This document shows positions 7,954-15,550 of a DNA stretch of 24,097 nucleotides, in pieces. This stretch comes from Lachnospiraceae bacterium (GTDB lineage: Bacteria; Bacillota; Clostridia; Lachnospirales; Lachnospiraceae), in contig CAAFJI010000333.1 of the NCBI GenBank assembly GCA_900763175.1, positions 1 through 24,097 on the forward strand. Reading direction: 5' to 3'. Both the position numbers and the translations under genes were made by a program. How positions within the stretch are numbered: the first letter of the stretch is position 1; each line of letters opens with the position of its first letter. Under the pieces are notes generated by a model. That model searched no databases and was not told the origin of the DNA. It worked only from the letters and a program-made list of their open reading frames with translations.

Positions 7954-8739
7954 ATGGAAGATTTTCAGGCTTATGGCGAGTTTGCCAGAGTATACGATAT
8001 GTTTCAGGATAATGTGGATTATCAGTTATGGGCATCCTGGCTGAAGGGGCAGCTTAAGAAATTTGGCATTTCAGGTGGTTTGGTGCTGGATCTTGGCTGT
8101 GGTACCGGAACTATGACAGAGCTTCTTGCTGAGGCAGGATACGATATGATCGGCTTGGACAATTCGGAGGAAATGCTGGCGGAGGCTATGGAGAAACGAG
8201 TAGAATCCGGTCACGATATTTTGTATCTTATGCAAGATATGCAGGATTTTGAACTTTATGGCACTGTACGTGCTGTAGTCAGCGTCTGTGACAGCTTGAA
8301 CTACATAACAGAGGAAGAGGAACTGGAACGGGTATTTTCTCTGGTAAACAATTATCTGGATCCAGAGGGAATCTTCCTGTTTGATATGAACACCATCTAT
8401 AAATACCAGACCATGATCGGAGATGCTACCATAGCAGAGAACCGTGAAGAAGGAAGCTTTATCTGGGAGAACAGTTACGACGAGGAAACAGGAATCAACA
8501 CCTATGAGCTGGCTCTTTTCCTTCCAAGAGAGGACGGCCTCTACGAGAAAACAGAGGAAGTCCATTACCAGAGAGCCTATTCCCTGGAGAAGACGAAAGA
8601 GCTTCTGGAGAAAGCAGGACTGGAATTTATCGCAGTTTATGATGCCTATACAATGGAGCCGCCCAAAAAGGACAGCGGCAGACTTACTTTTGTTGTCAGA
8701 GAGCATGGCAAGAAGATGAAAGAAAAAAGAGGAGAATAG
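7954..8739 (+). CDS. Class I SAM-dependent methyltransferase
   Basis: 261 residues from ATG 7954, chosen because GGAGGA lies four bases upstream. The longer in-frame start at 7819 overlaps the lipoprotein gene and runs through the hairpin. Motif I is VLDLGCGTGT (Asp46 to Gly52 core), followed by GLDNSEEML, whose acidic residue after the second strand contacts the SAM ribose. Then come a VVSVCDSLNYI segment and a FLFDMNT strand-turn. The fold is a Rossmann-type methyltransferase of the small-molecule class (Methyltransf_25/11-like); the substrate cannot be deduced. The gene ends two bases before hslO, so the two are co-translated. In related clostridia this kind of methyltransferase next to hslO is an arrangement worth checking, but it does not itself define a role. 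Confidence 0.85.
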   Translation: MEDFQAYGEFARVYDMFQDNVDYQLWASWLKGQLKKFGISGGLVLDLGCGTGTMTELLAEAGYDMIGLDNSEEMLAEAMEKRVESGHDILYLMQDMQDFELYGTVRAVVSVCDSLNYITEEEELERVFSLVNNYLDPEGIFLFDMNTIYKYQTMIGDATIAENREEGSFIWENSYDEETGINTYELALFLPREDGLYEKTEEVHYQRAYSLEKTKELLEKAGLEFIAVYDAYTMEPPKKDSGRLTFVVREHGKKMKEKRGE

Positions 8740-8741
8740 AA

Positions 8742-9620
8742 ATGAACGATTATATTATCCGTGCAGTGGCCGCCAATGACCAGATCCGTGCATTTGCAGC
8801 CGTTACCACTGAGATGGTAGAGAACGCAAGAGAGCGTCACAATACAAGCCCGGTGGCAACTGCTGCCCTTGGAAGACTTCTCACAGCAGGAGCTATGATG
8901 GGTTCCATGATGAAAGGGGAGAAGGATGTTCTCACTCTTCAGATCAAGGCAGGCGGTCCTCTTCAGGGAATCACTGTAACAGCAGATTCCAAGGGAAATG
9001 TAAAAGGTTATGTGGGAAATCCGGACGTATGTATCCCGGCTAATTCCAAAGGAAAGCTGGATGTGGCAGGCGCTGTGGGCCCCGGTTTTTTAAGTGTTAT
9101 CAAGGATATGGGATTGAAAGAGCCATACAGCGGCCAGGTTATGCTTCAGACCTGTGAGATTGCAGAAGATCTTACCTATTATTTTGCTACAAGTGAGCAG
9201 GTTCCTTCTGCGGTAGGCCTTGGAGTTCTCATGAACAAAAATAATACTGTCCGTCAGGCAGGTGGATTTATTGTGCAGCTGATGCCTTTTGCAGAGGAAT
9301 CCGTAATCTCCAGACTGGAAGAAAATGTGCAGAAGATCAGTTCTGTTACAAGCCTTCTGGAGGAGGGACATACACCGGAGAGCCTTCTGGAAAAAGTTCT
9401 GGAGGGATTTGATGTTCAGATCAATGATAAAATGGACACCAGGTTCCACTGCAACTGCACCAGAGAGCGTGTAGAAAAGGCATTGATCAGCATTGGAAGA
9501 AAAGAATTAAATGAAATGATCCAGGAAGGCAAGCCCATTGAGATGAACTGTCATTTCTGCAACAGCAATTACACATTCACAGTAGAAGAACTGAAAGAAA
9601 TCCTTAGAAAATGTAAATAA
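8742..9620 (+). CDS. hslO: Redox-regulated chaperone Hsp33
   Basis: 292 residues, the usual Hsp33 length. The start is fixed by GAGGAG seven bases upstream and by the MNDYIIRAVAANDQIRAF opening, typical for the family. The hallmark zinc-binding cysteines are present at the C-terminus: C237-N-C239 and C270-H-F-C273. In Hsp33 they bind zinc when reduced and form disulfides under oxidative stress, turning the protein into an ATP-independent holdase in the cytoplasm. The N-terminal domain shows the conserved G-rich stretch around VTADSKGNVKGYVGNP. It sits two bases after the methyltransferase gene and ahead of nadE. For an anaerobe this is an oxygen-exposure defence protein. Confidence 0.96.
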   Translation: MNDYIIRAVAANDQIRAFAAVTTEMVENARERHNTSPVATAALGRLLTAGAMMGSMMKGEKDVLTLQIKAGGPLQGITVTADSKGNVKGYVGNPDVCIPANSKGKLDVAGAVGPGFLSVIKDMGLKEPYSGQVMLQTCEIAEDLTYYFATSEQVPSAVGLGVLMNKNNTVRQAGGFIVQLMPFAEESVISRLEENVQKISSVTSLLEEGHTPESLLEKVLEGFDVQINDKMDTRFHCNCTRERVEKALISIGRKELNEMIQEGKPIEMNCHFCNSNYTFTVEELKEILRKCK

Positions 9621-9628
9621 AACAAAAC

Positions 9629-9648
9629 TGGCGGGAGGCTTTTCGCCA
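9629..9648 (+). other. Short hairpin burying a GGGAGG between hslO and nadE
   Basis: TGGCGGGA pairs with TTTCGCCA (8 pairs, two G-T) around a GGCT loop. It contains the only strong purine-rich motif in front of the upstream nadE ATG at 9653. This supports use of the downstream start at 9677, or a structural control of nadE translation. Confidence 0.45.
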
Positions 9649-9676
9649 CGAGATGGGAAAGAAAGAGGAAGGGCAC

Positions 9677-11593
9677 ATGAAGCAGGGATTTATTAAAGTT
9701 GCAGCAGGAACGCCTTCTATCACAGTGGCAGACTGTAAGGCAAACACAAGGGCAATTCTTGAATGTATCAGTGAAATGGAGAAAAATCATGCCAAGCTTA
9801 TGGTATTTCCGGAGCTTTGCATTACAGGTTATACCTGTCAGGATCTGTTCCTTCAGAGGAGGCTTCTGGACAGTGCCTGGGAGAGCCTTCTGTATCTGGC
9901 AGAAGAAACAGAAGAGGTAGATGCTCTGATTTTCGTAGGGCTTCCTATGAGAAAGAATGGCAAGCTTTACAATGTGGCAGCAGCACTGAACCACGGGAAG
10001 ATTCTGGGCTTTGTTCCGAAAATCTATATTCCCAATTATAATGAATTTTATGAGCAGCGGCATTTTGTTTCCGGGAAGGATGTCTGGGAAGAGGTAATGA
10101 TTGATGGAGAAAGCATTCCATTTGGAAGCAGTCTGTTGTTTACCTGTGAGGATCTTCCGGAGTTTACCGTTGGCGTGGAAATCTGCGAGGACTTGTGGGT
10201 ACCTTGTCCGCCAAGTGTGGAGCTTGCCAGTGCAGGGGCACATATTATTGTCAATTTATCTGCCAGTGATGAGATGGTAGGAAAAGATTCCTACAGAAGG
10301 GAGCTTGTGAAGGGGCAGTCTGCCAGACTGATCTGTGGCTATATTTATGCCACGGCAGGAGAGGGAGAATCCTCTCAGGACCTTGTGTTTGGCGGTCAGA
10401 ACCTGATCTCGGAGAATGGAACCCTGCTGGCAGAAGCAAAGCGTTTTCAGAATGCAACGGTGTATGGGGAAATCGATGTACAAAGACTGGCAGATGAGAG
10501 AAGAAGGATGACTACTTACCCCGCAGCAGACAGCTCCTCCTGTGAGAGGGTGTCTTTTGAAGCAGAAGTGGAAGCAACTGCTCTTACCAGAAAGTTTGCA
10601 CCCTATCCTTTTGTTCCTTCCGTAAAGGAAGAGAGGGATATGCGCTGTGAGGAAATCCTGAATATTCAGGCAATGGGACTGAAAAAGAGAATGAGCCATA
10701 TTCATTGTCAGAAGGCAATGGTTGGGCTTTCAGGAGGCCTGGATTCTACCCTGGCTCTTCTTGTGATTGCCCGTACATTCCAGATGATGGGCCTTCCTTC
10801 AGAGAACATCCGCTGCATTACCATGCCCTGCTTTGGAACAACAGACAGAACTTATCAGAATGCCTGCAAATTAAGCCAGTGTCTGGGTGCAGCACTTACA
10901 GAGGTGAATATTAAGAAAGCGGTGAATATTCATTTCCGTGATATTGGACATGATGCTTCTGTTCATGATGTGACTTATGAGAACTGTCAGGCCAGAGAAC
11001 GTACGCAGATCCTGATGGATATGGCCAATCAGGAAGGGGCACTTCTGGTTGGAACAGGAGATCTTTCTGAACTGGCTCTAGGATGGGCTACTTACAATGG
11101 AGATCATATGTCCATGTATGGCGTCAATGCTTCTGTTCCGAAAACATTAGTAAGACATCTTGTCCGTTATTATGCTGACACTTGCGGGGAAAAGGAGCTG
11201 GAAGAAGTTCTCCTGGACATTCTGGACACTCCGGTAAGCCCGGAACTCCTGCCCCCAAAGGATGGCAAGATCGCACAGAAAACAGAAGATCTGGTAGGCC
11301 CTTATGAGCTTCATGATTTTTATCTGTATTATATGCTGCGTGCCGGATTTGAACCGGATAAGATTTTCCGCATTGCCTGCGAAACCTTTGAAAAGACCTA
11401 CGATAAGGCTACAATCCTGAAATGGCTGAAAACCTTCTATCGCCGGTTCTTTATGCAGCAGTTTAAACGCTCCTGCCTTCCGGATGGACCCAAGGTGGGG
11501 AGTGTGGCACTTTCTCCAAGAGGGGATCTGCGTATGCCAAGTGACGCAAGTGCTGCTATATGGATGGAAGAATTGGAGAAAATCCAGCTGTAG
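9677..11593 (+). CDS. nadE: Glutamine-dependent NAD+ synthetase
   Basis: Long-form NadE that makes NAD+ from nicotinate adenine dinucleotide using ATP and ammonia from glutamine. The N-terminal nitrilase-like glutaminase domain (about residues 1-290) carries the Glu-Lys-Cys triad: Glu46 in FPELCITGY, Lys115 in VPKIYIPNYNEFYEQR, Cys170 in VEICEDLW. The C-terminal synthetase domain has the PP-loop SGGLDSTLAL (Ser352 on). ATG 9677 is chosen because GAGGAAGGG precedes it and because MKQGFIKVAA matches the family opening; an in-frame ATG at 9653 would add eight residues. Length is 638 residues, close to other long-form enzymes. It is the last gene of the lipoprotein-hslO unit and ends 20 bases before a terminator. 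Confidence 0.96.
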   Translation: MKQGFIKVAAGTPSITVADCKANTRAILECISEMEKNHAKLMVFPELCITGYTCQDLFLQRRLLDSAWESLLYLAEETEEVDALIFVGLPMRKNGKLYNVAAALNHGKILGFVPKIYIPNYNEFYEQRHFVSGKDVWEEVMIDGESIPFGSSLLFTCEDLPEFTVGVEICEDLWVPCPPSVELASAGAHIIVNLSASDEMVGKDSYRRELVKGQSARLICGYIYATAGEGESSQDLVFGGQNLISENGTLLAEAKRFQNATVYGEIDVQRLADERRRMTTYPAADSSSCERVSFEAEVEATALTRKFAPYPFVPSVKEERDMRCEEILNIQAMGLKKRMSHIHCQKAMVGLSGGLDSTLALLVIARTFQMMGLPSENIRCITMPCFGTTDRTYQNACKLSQCLGAALTEVNIKKAVNIHFRDIGHDASVHDVTYENCQARERTQILMDMANQEGALLVGTGDLSELALGWATYNGDHMSMYGVNASVPKTLVRHLVRYYADTCGEKELEEVLLDILDTPVSPELLPPKDGKIAQKTEDLVGPYELHDFYLYYMLRAGFEPDKIFRIACETFEKTYDKATILKWLKTFYRRFFMQQFKRSCLPDGPKVGSVALSPRGDLRMPSDASAAIWMEELEKIQL

Positions 11594-11604
11594 CAAATAT
11601 TGCT

Positions 11605-12060
11605 TTATTCAGACGGAGAACTGACATGGTTCTCCGCTTTTTTTAATGCATTTTCTATGGCATCCAGAAGCAGCTGGGAAGTATATTTCCGGTCACTGGA
11701 ATATTTCAGGTCCGAAAGGGACTGGCTTGCCATGATCTGGCTTGCCAGAGATTCCATAGATGGCTTTACAAGAGGAAACATGGCAGTTGTGGTCTCACTT
11801 AAGTTTACCAGCTGGATATCCTGGATGCTGTTTTTGTCCACAGTAACCTCTACATCGAAAGTATTCTGATTTAAGGTGATAGAAGAGCGGTAAACACCAG
11901 GGGTATACAAAGCGCTGGCATCTGTGGAAGCAGCTTCACTCCTGCCTGAGCCAAACATAAAGTAGATCAGAATGCCAAGAAGGATGGCAAGAATAAGAAA
12001 GGCAATGGTATAGACCACTTCTTTCATATGTAAAACAATGATTCTGGTTCGGGAACTCAT
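11605..12060 (-). CDS. Membrane-anchored FMN-binding-like domain protein
   Basis: 151 residues with AGGAGG eight bases before ATG 12060. One membrane helix near residues 14-36 is followed by an extracytoplasmic domain. The pattern TPGVYRSSITLNQNTFDVEVTV, then IQDIQLVNLSET, then SQIMASQS and TSQLLLDAIENALKKA resembles the FMN-binding (FMN_bind) fold found in RnfG/NqrC and related proteins. The covalent flavinylation motif (SGAT-type) is replaced by SSDRKYTS, so covalent FMN attachment is unlikely. It could be a structural or ligand-sensing relative. It is a single gene converging on nadE, and its last 12 codons contain the nadE terminator hairpin. The family assignment is by pattern only. Confidence 0.6.
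   Translation of the reverse strand: MSSRTRIIVLHMKEVVYTIAFLILAILLGILIYFMFGSGRSEAASTDASALYTPGVYRSSITLNQNTFDVEVTVDKNSIQDIQLVNLSETTTAMFPLVKPSMESLASQIMASQSLSDLKYSSDRKYTSQLLLDAIENALKKAENHVSSPSE
11614..11644 (+). terminator. Rho-independent terminator of nadE
   Basis: Perfect eight-pair stem CGGAGAAC/GTTCTCCG (11614-11621 and 11629-11636) with a seven-base loop, then C and seven Ts (11638-11644). The T run is on the plus strand, so it serves nadE. It lies inside the 3' coding end of the convergent minus-strand gene. Confidence 0.88.
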
Positions 12061-12109
12061 GGTATGCGCCTCCTGGTTTTTTATGTGAGCATTCGTTTAT
12101 TCTATCCTA

Positions 12110-12138
12110 TTATCAAACGGCAGGAAATATGATAAAAT
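12110..12138 (+). promoter_or_regulatory. Probable promoter of addBA
   Basis: TTATCA (12110-12115), 17-base spacer, TAAAAT (12133-12138), about 80 bases ahead of the addB start. The -35 has two mismatches to consensus and the -10 has one. Confidence 0.45.
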
Positions 12139-12220
12139 TATAAAAGGTTTCCAGGAGTAAACGCTTACTTATCTAAATAAGGGAATATCTTCTGGAATGA
12201 CAGACAGGAGGAATCAGCTT

Positions 12221-15200
12221 ATGTCATTGCAGTTTATTATCGGCAATGCGGGCGCCGGGAAAACCTATCGGGCCTGCGAAGCCATTATCCGTGAATCTAT
12301 AGAAAATCCGGACCGCCTGTATTATATTATCGTGCCGGAGCAGTTTACTATGCAGACTCAAAAAAATGTGGTGGAAATGCATCCTGGAAAGGGAATACTG
12401 AACATTGATGTGTTAAGCTTTGAGCGTCTTGCCTACCGTGTGTTTGAGGAAGTTGGAGGGGTACAGGAAACGCTTCTGGATGATACGGGAAAAAGCATGG
12501 TCCTGCAAAAATTGGTCCAGCAGCACAAAAAACAGCTTCCCTATCTTGGAAGCCAGATGAATAAGCCAGGCTACCTGGATGAAGTGAAATCTCTCATTTC
12601 AGAATTTATGCAGTACGACATCTGCCAGGAAGAACTGGAGAAGATGATGGAAAAAACAGGGGAACAGTCTCTTCTTTCCTTGAAAATGCAGGATGTGGGA
12701 GTGTTATACCAGGCATTTACCAGTTACCTGGAAGGACACTATATGACAGGAGAGGGTGTGATGGATGCACTGAAAAAGGCCCTTCCATTTTCCGGAAAAC
12801 TGAAAGACAGCGTTCTTCTTCTGGACGGCTATACAGGATTTACTCCAGTCCAGCTAAAGGTAATACAGGAGCTTCTTACCGTGTGTAATCAGGTACGGGT
12901 GACTGTGACCATGGACTCCAGAGCGGATTTTTTCCAGATGGGAAAGCCGCATCAGTTGTTTTATATGAGCCAGAAAATGATCCATAGACTGTCAGAGCTG
13001 ACAAAGGATTTTGCAGAGCCTGTTGTATTAACAGGCAGCAAAAAAGGAAGATTTGGAAATGCATCTGCATTGGGATTTCTAGAGCAGAATCTGTTTCGCT
13101 ACCGGAAAGCCGTTTACGAGAAAGAACAGGACGAAATCTGCCTGTTTGTGGCAGAATCACCGGTAAAGGAGATGGAGGAAGCAGCAAGAAGAATCCACAG
13201 GCTGGTTCGTGTAGAGAACCTAAAATATGGAGAAATTGCTGTGATTACCGGAAATCTGGAAGAGTACAAAAGCATTGCAGCCCAGGTATTCTCCAAGTCA
13301 GGCATCCCCTATTTTCTGGATGAAAAGCATTCCATCCTGATGAATCCCTTTGTAGAATATATCAGAGCTGCCCTGGAAATGGTAACTACCGGTTTTTCCT
13401 ATGAAAGTGTTTTTCGCTATCTTCGCTGTGGTTTGTCTGTGATAAAACGGGAAATGGCAGATGAATTGGAAAATTATGTGCTTGCCCTTGGAATCCGTGG
13501 CTATAAAAAATGGTCCAGGAAGTGGGTGCGGCTTTATAAAGGAATGAAAGAGGAAGAAATCCAGAATCTGAATCTTTGGAGAGAACAGTTTCTCCAGGAG
13601 GTCCAGGGACTGGCTCTGGGATTTTCTGGTGGAAAAAGAACGGTACGTGAATATTGTTATTGTCTGTATCAGTTTATCGTGGATTGTGATATTCAGAGAA
13701 AACTGAAGAAACAGGAGCTTTCCTTCAAAGAAAAAGGGGAAAAAGCACTGGAAAAGGAATATACCCAGATCTATGGAATTGTTATGGAGCTTTTAGATCG
13801 CATGGTGGAAATCCTGGGAGAAGAAGAGATTACGGCGAAGGAATTTATCCAGCTTCTTGAGGTTGGCTTTTCCAAGGCAAAGGTGGCACTGATTCCTCCA
13901 AGTATGGATCAGGTTCTGGTCGGGGATATGGAGAGAACCAGGCTAAAGGAAATCAAGGTGCTGTTTTTTGTAGGAGTGAATGAGGGAAACATTCCCAAGA
14001 ATACAGATTCCGGTGGAATGCTCACCCAGATGGACAGAGAATTTTTCGCTGCCCAGGGTATGGAGCTGGCACCAGGCCCTAAGGAGCTAATGAATACCCA
14101 GAGATTTTATCTTTATCTGAACCTTACAAAGCCAAGCAGGCAGCTGTGCCTGTCCTACTGTTTTTCCAATGGAAAAGGGGAAGCTGTAAGCCCGGCTTAT
14201 CTCATACACACCATACAAAATCTTTACCCGAAGCTGCAGACAGAGAATGCAGGTGAGGAAGAATTTTCTCTGGAGGCACTGGAACTTCCGGAAACAAGCC
14301 TGGAATGCTTCTTAAAAGGGCTGACAGATGGAGCCTATGGAAAAGGAGATCCACTGTACTGTGAGTTATACAGCTGGTATCTTAGAAATCCTGCTTATGA
14401 GAATATTGTGAAAAAGCTGGTGGAGGCTTCCTATGCCAGAAGGCCTGCCGATATCATCAGCAAAACAGTTGCCCGCATTCTTTACGGGGAGGTATCCCCG
14501 TATGGGGCAACAAGGCTGGAGCGGTTTTCTGCCTGTGCTTTTGCACATTTTCTACAGTATGGCCTTTCTCTTACAGAGCGTGCAGAATACGAGTTCCGTG
14601 CCATGGATATGGGAAATATCATGCACCGGGCACTGGAACAGTTTGCAAGGGAAATCCACAGGCTGGGCCTGAAATGGGCTTCCCTCACAGAGGAAGAGCG
14701 AAATGAACTGGCTGACAAATGCGTGGAAGAAGTGACCGCAGATTACGGAAATACGATTTTAAAAAGCAGTGCACGAAATGAATATATGATCCAGCGGACC
14801 AAACGAATGGTGCGCAGGACTATCTGGGCAGTGCAGGAACAGCTGAAACATGGAGAATTTGAGCCGGAAGGTGTGGAAGTGGCATTTCAGGGCGGCCGTA
14901 TTGATCGTGTAGATACCATGGAAACAGAGGAAGGGAAGGTCTATGTGCGTGTAGTGGATTACAAGACCGGAAATACTTCCTTTGAGCTGGTGTCTCTCTA
15001 TCATGGACTGCAGCTGCAGCTGATGATTTATCTGGACGGGGCTATCCTGGTAGAGGAAAACAAGCATCCGGGGCAGGATGTGATCCCGGCAGGTGTTTTT
15101 TATTACAACATAAAGGATCCTATGATCCAGGAAAAAATAGATGCGGATGTGGAGGCTGTCCAGCAAAAGGTATTGAAAGAGCTGAAAATGAACGGTCTGG

Positions 15201-15550
15201 TACAGGCAGATCCGGAAATTGTGGAGAAAATGGACAGTTCCCTTATGTCTCTTCCTGTGACCTATAATAAGGACGGAAGCTTCCGCAAAACTTCTTCTGT
15301 TGCCACAAGGGAGCAGTTTGGAATTCTTTCCCGTTATGTAAAGACGAAGATTTCTCACATCCAGCAGGCAATCCTGGACGGAGATGCCCAGGTTTCCCCC
15401 TATATGCTGGGAAAGAAAAATGCCTGTACCTACTGTCCGTACAGCACAGTCTGCGGATTCGATACAGAGATTCCAGGCTATGAGTTCAGGCAGCTAAAGA
15501 ACTTCACTGATGAAGAGCTGTGGGATGCATTTGCAAAGGAGGCGAAGTGA
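12221..15550 (+). CDS. addB: AddB, helicase-nuclease subunit with iron-sulfur cluster
   Basis: 1109 residues, counted from ATG 12221, which has AGGAGG nine bases upstream; the in-frame ATG at 12197 has none. AddB pairs with AddA to resect double-strand breaks and load RecA after Chi-type recognition. The N-terminus has a Walker A, GNAGAGKT (8-15). The C-terminal RecB-like nuclease domain has VVDYKTG with Asp913 and Lys915. The [4Fe-4S] cluster ligands expected for AddB are all present: Cys772 in FSACAFAHFLQYG, and Cys1069, Cys1072 and Cys1078 in a C-x2-C-x5-C array. The central helicase-like part lacks a clear motif II, as expected for AddB, whose central region acts in Chi scanning. The TGA stop overlaps the addA start (TGATG). 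Confidence 0.95.
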   Translation: MSLQFIIGNAGAGKTYRACEAIIRESIENPDRLYYIIVPEQFTMQTQKNVVEMHPGKGILNIDVLSFERLAYRVFEEVGGVQETLLDDTGKSMVLQKLVQQHKKQLPYLGSQMNKPGYLDEVKSLISEFMQYDICQEELEKMMEKTGEQSLLSLKMQDVGVLYQAFTSYLEGHYMTGEGVMDALKKALPFSGKLKDSVLLLDGYTGFTPVQLKVIQELLTVCNQVRVTVTMDSRADFFQMGKPHQLFYMSQKMIHRLSELTKDFAEPVVLTGSKKGRFGNASALGFLEQNLFRYRKAVYEKEQDEICLFVAESPVKEMEEAARRIHRLVRVENLKYGEIAVITGNLEEYKSIAAQVFSKSGIPYFLDEKHSILMNPFVEYIRAALEMVTTGFSYESVFRYLRCGLSVIKREMADELENYVLALGIRGYKKWSRKWVRLYKGMKEEEIQNLNLWREQFLQEVQGLALGFSGGKRTVREYCYCLYQFIVDCDIQRKLKKQELSFKEKGEKALEKEYTQIYGIVMELLDRMVEILGEEEITAKEFIQLLEVGFSKAKVALIPPSMDQVLVGDMERTRLKEIKVLFFVGVNEGNIPKNTDSGGMLTQMDREFFAAQGMELAPGPKELMNTQRFYLYLNLTKPSRQLCLSYCFSNGKGEAVSPAYLIHTIQNLYPKLQTENAGEEEFSLEALELPETSLECFLKGLTDGAYGKGDPLYCELYSWYLRNPAYENIVKKLVEASYARRPADIISKTVARILYGEVSPYGATRLERFSACAFAHFLQYGLSLTERAEYEFRAMDMGNIMHRALEQFAREIHRLGLKWASLTEEERNELADKCVEEVTADYGNTILKSSARNEYMIQRTKRMVRRTIWAVQEQLKHGEFEPEGVEVAFQGGRIDRVDTMETEEGKVYVRVVDYKTGNTSFELVSLYHGLQLQLMIYLDGAILVEENKHPGQDVIPAGVFYYNIKDPMIQEKIDADVEAVQQKVLKELKMNGLVQADPEIVEKMDSSLMSLPVTYNKDGSFRKTSSVATREQFGILSRYVKTKISHIQQAILDGDAQVSPYMLGKKNACTYCPYSTVCGFDTEIPGYEFRQLKNFTDEELWDAFAKEAK

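Noticed and set aside
12197..12220. Earlier ATG of addB
   Set aside because: No Shine-Dalgarno before it; AGGAGG stands correctly before ATG 12221 and the family begins with that sequence.
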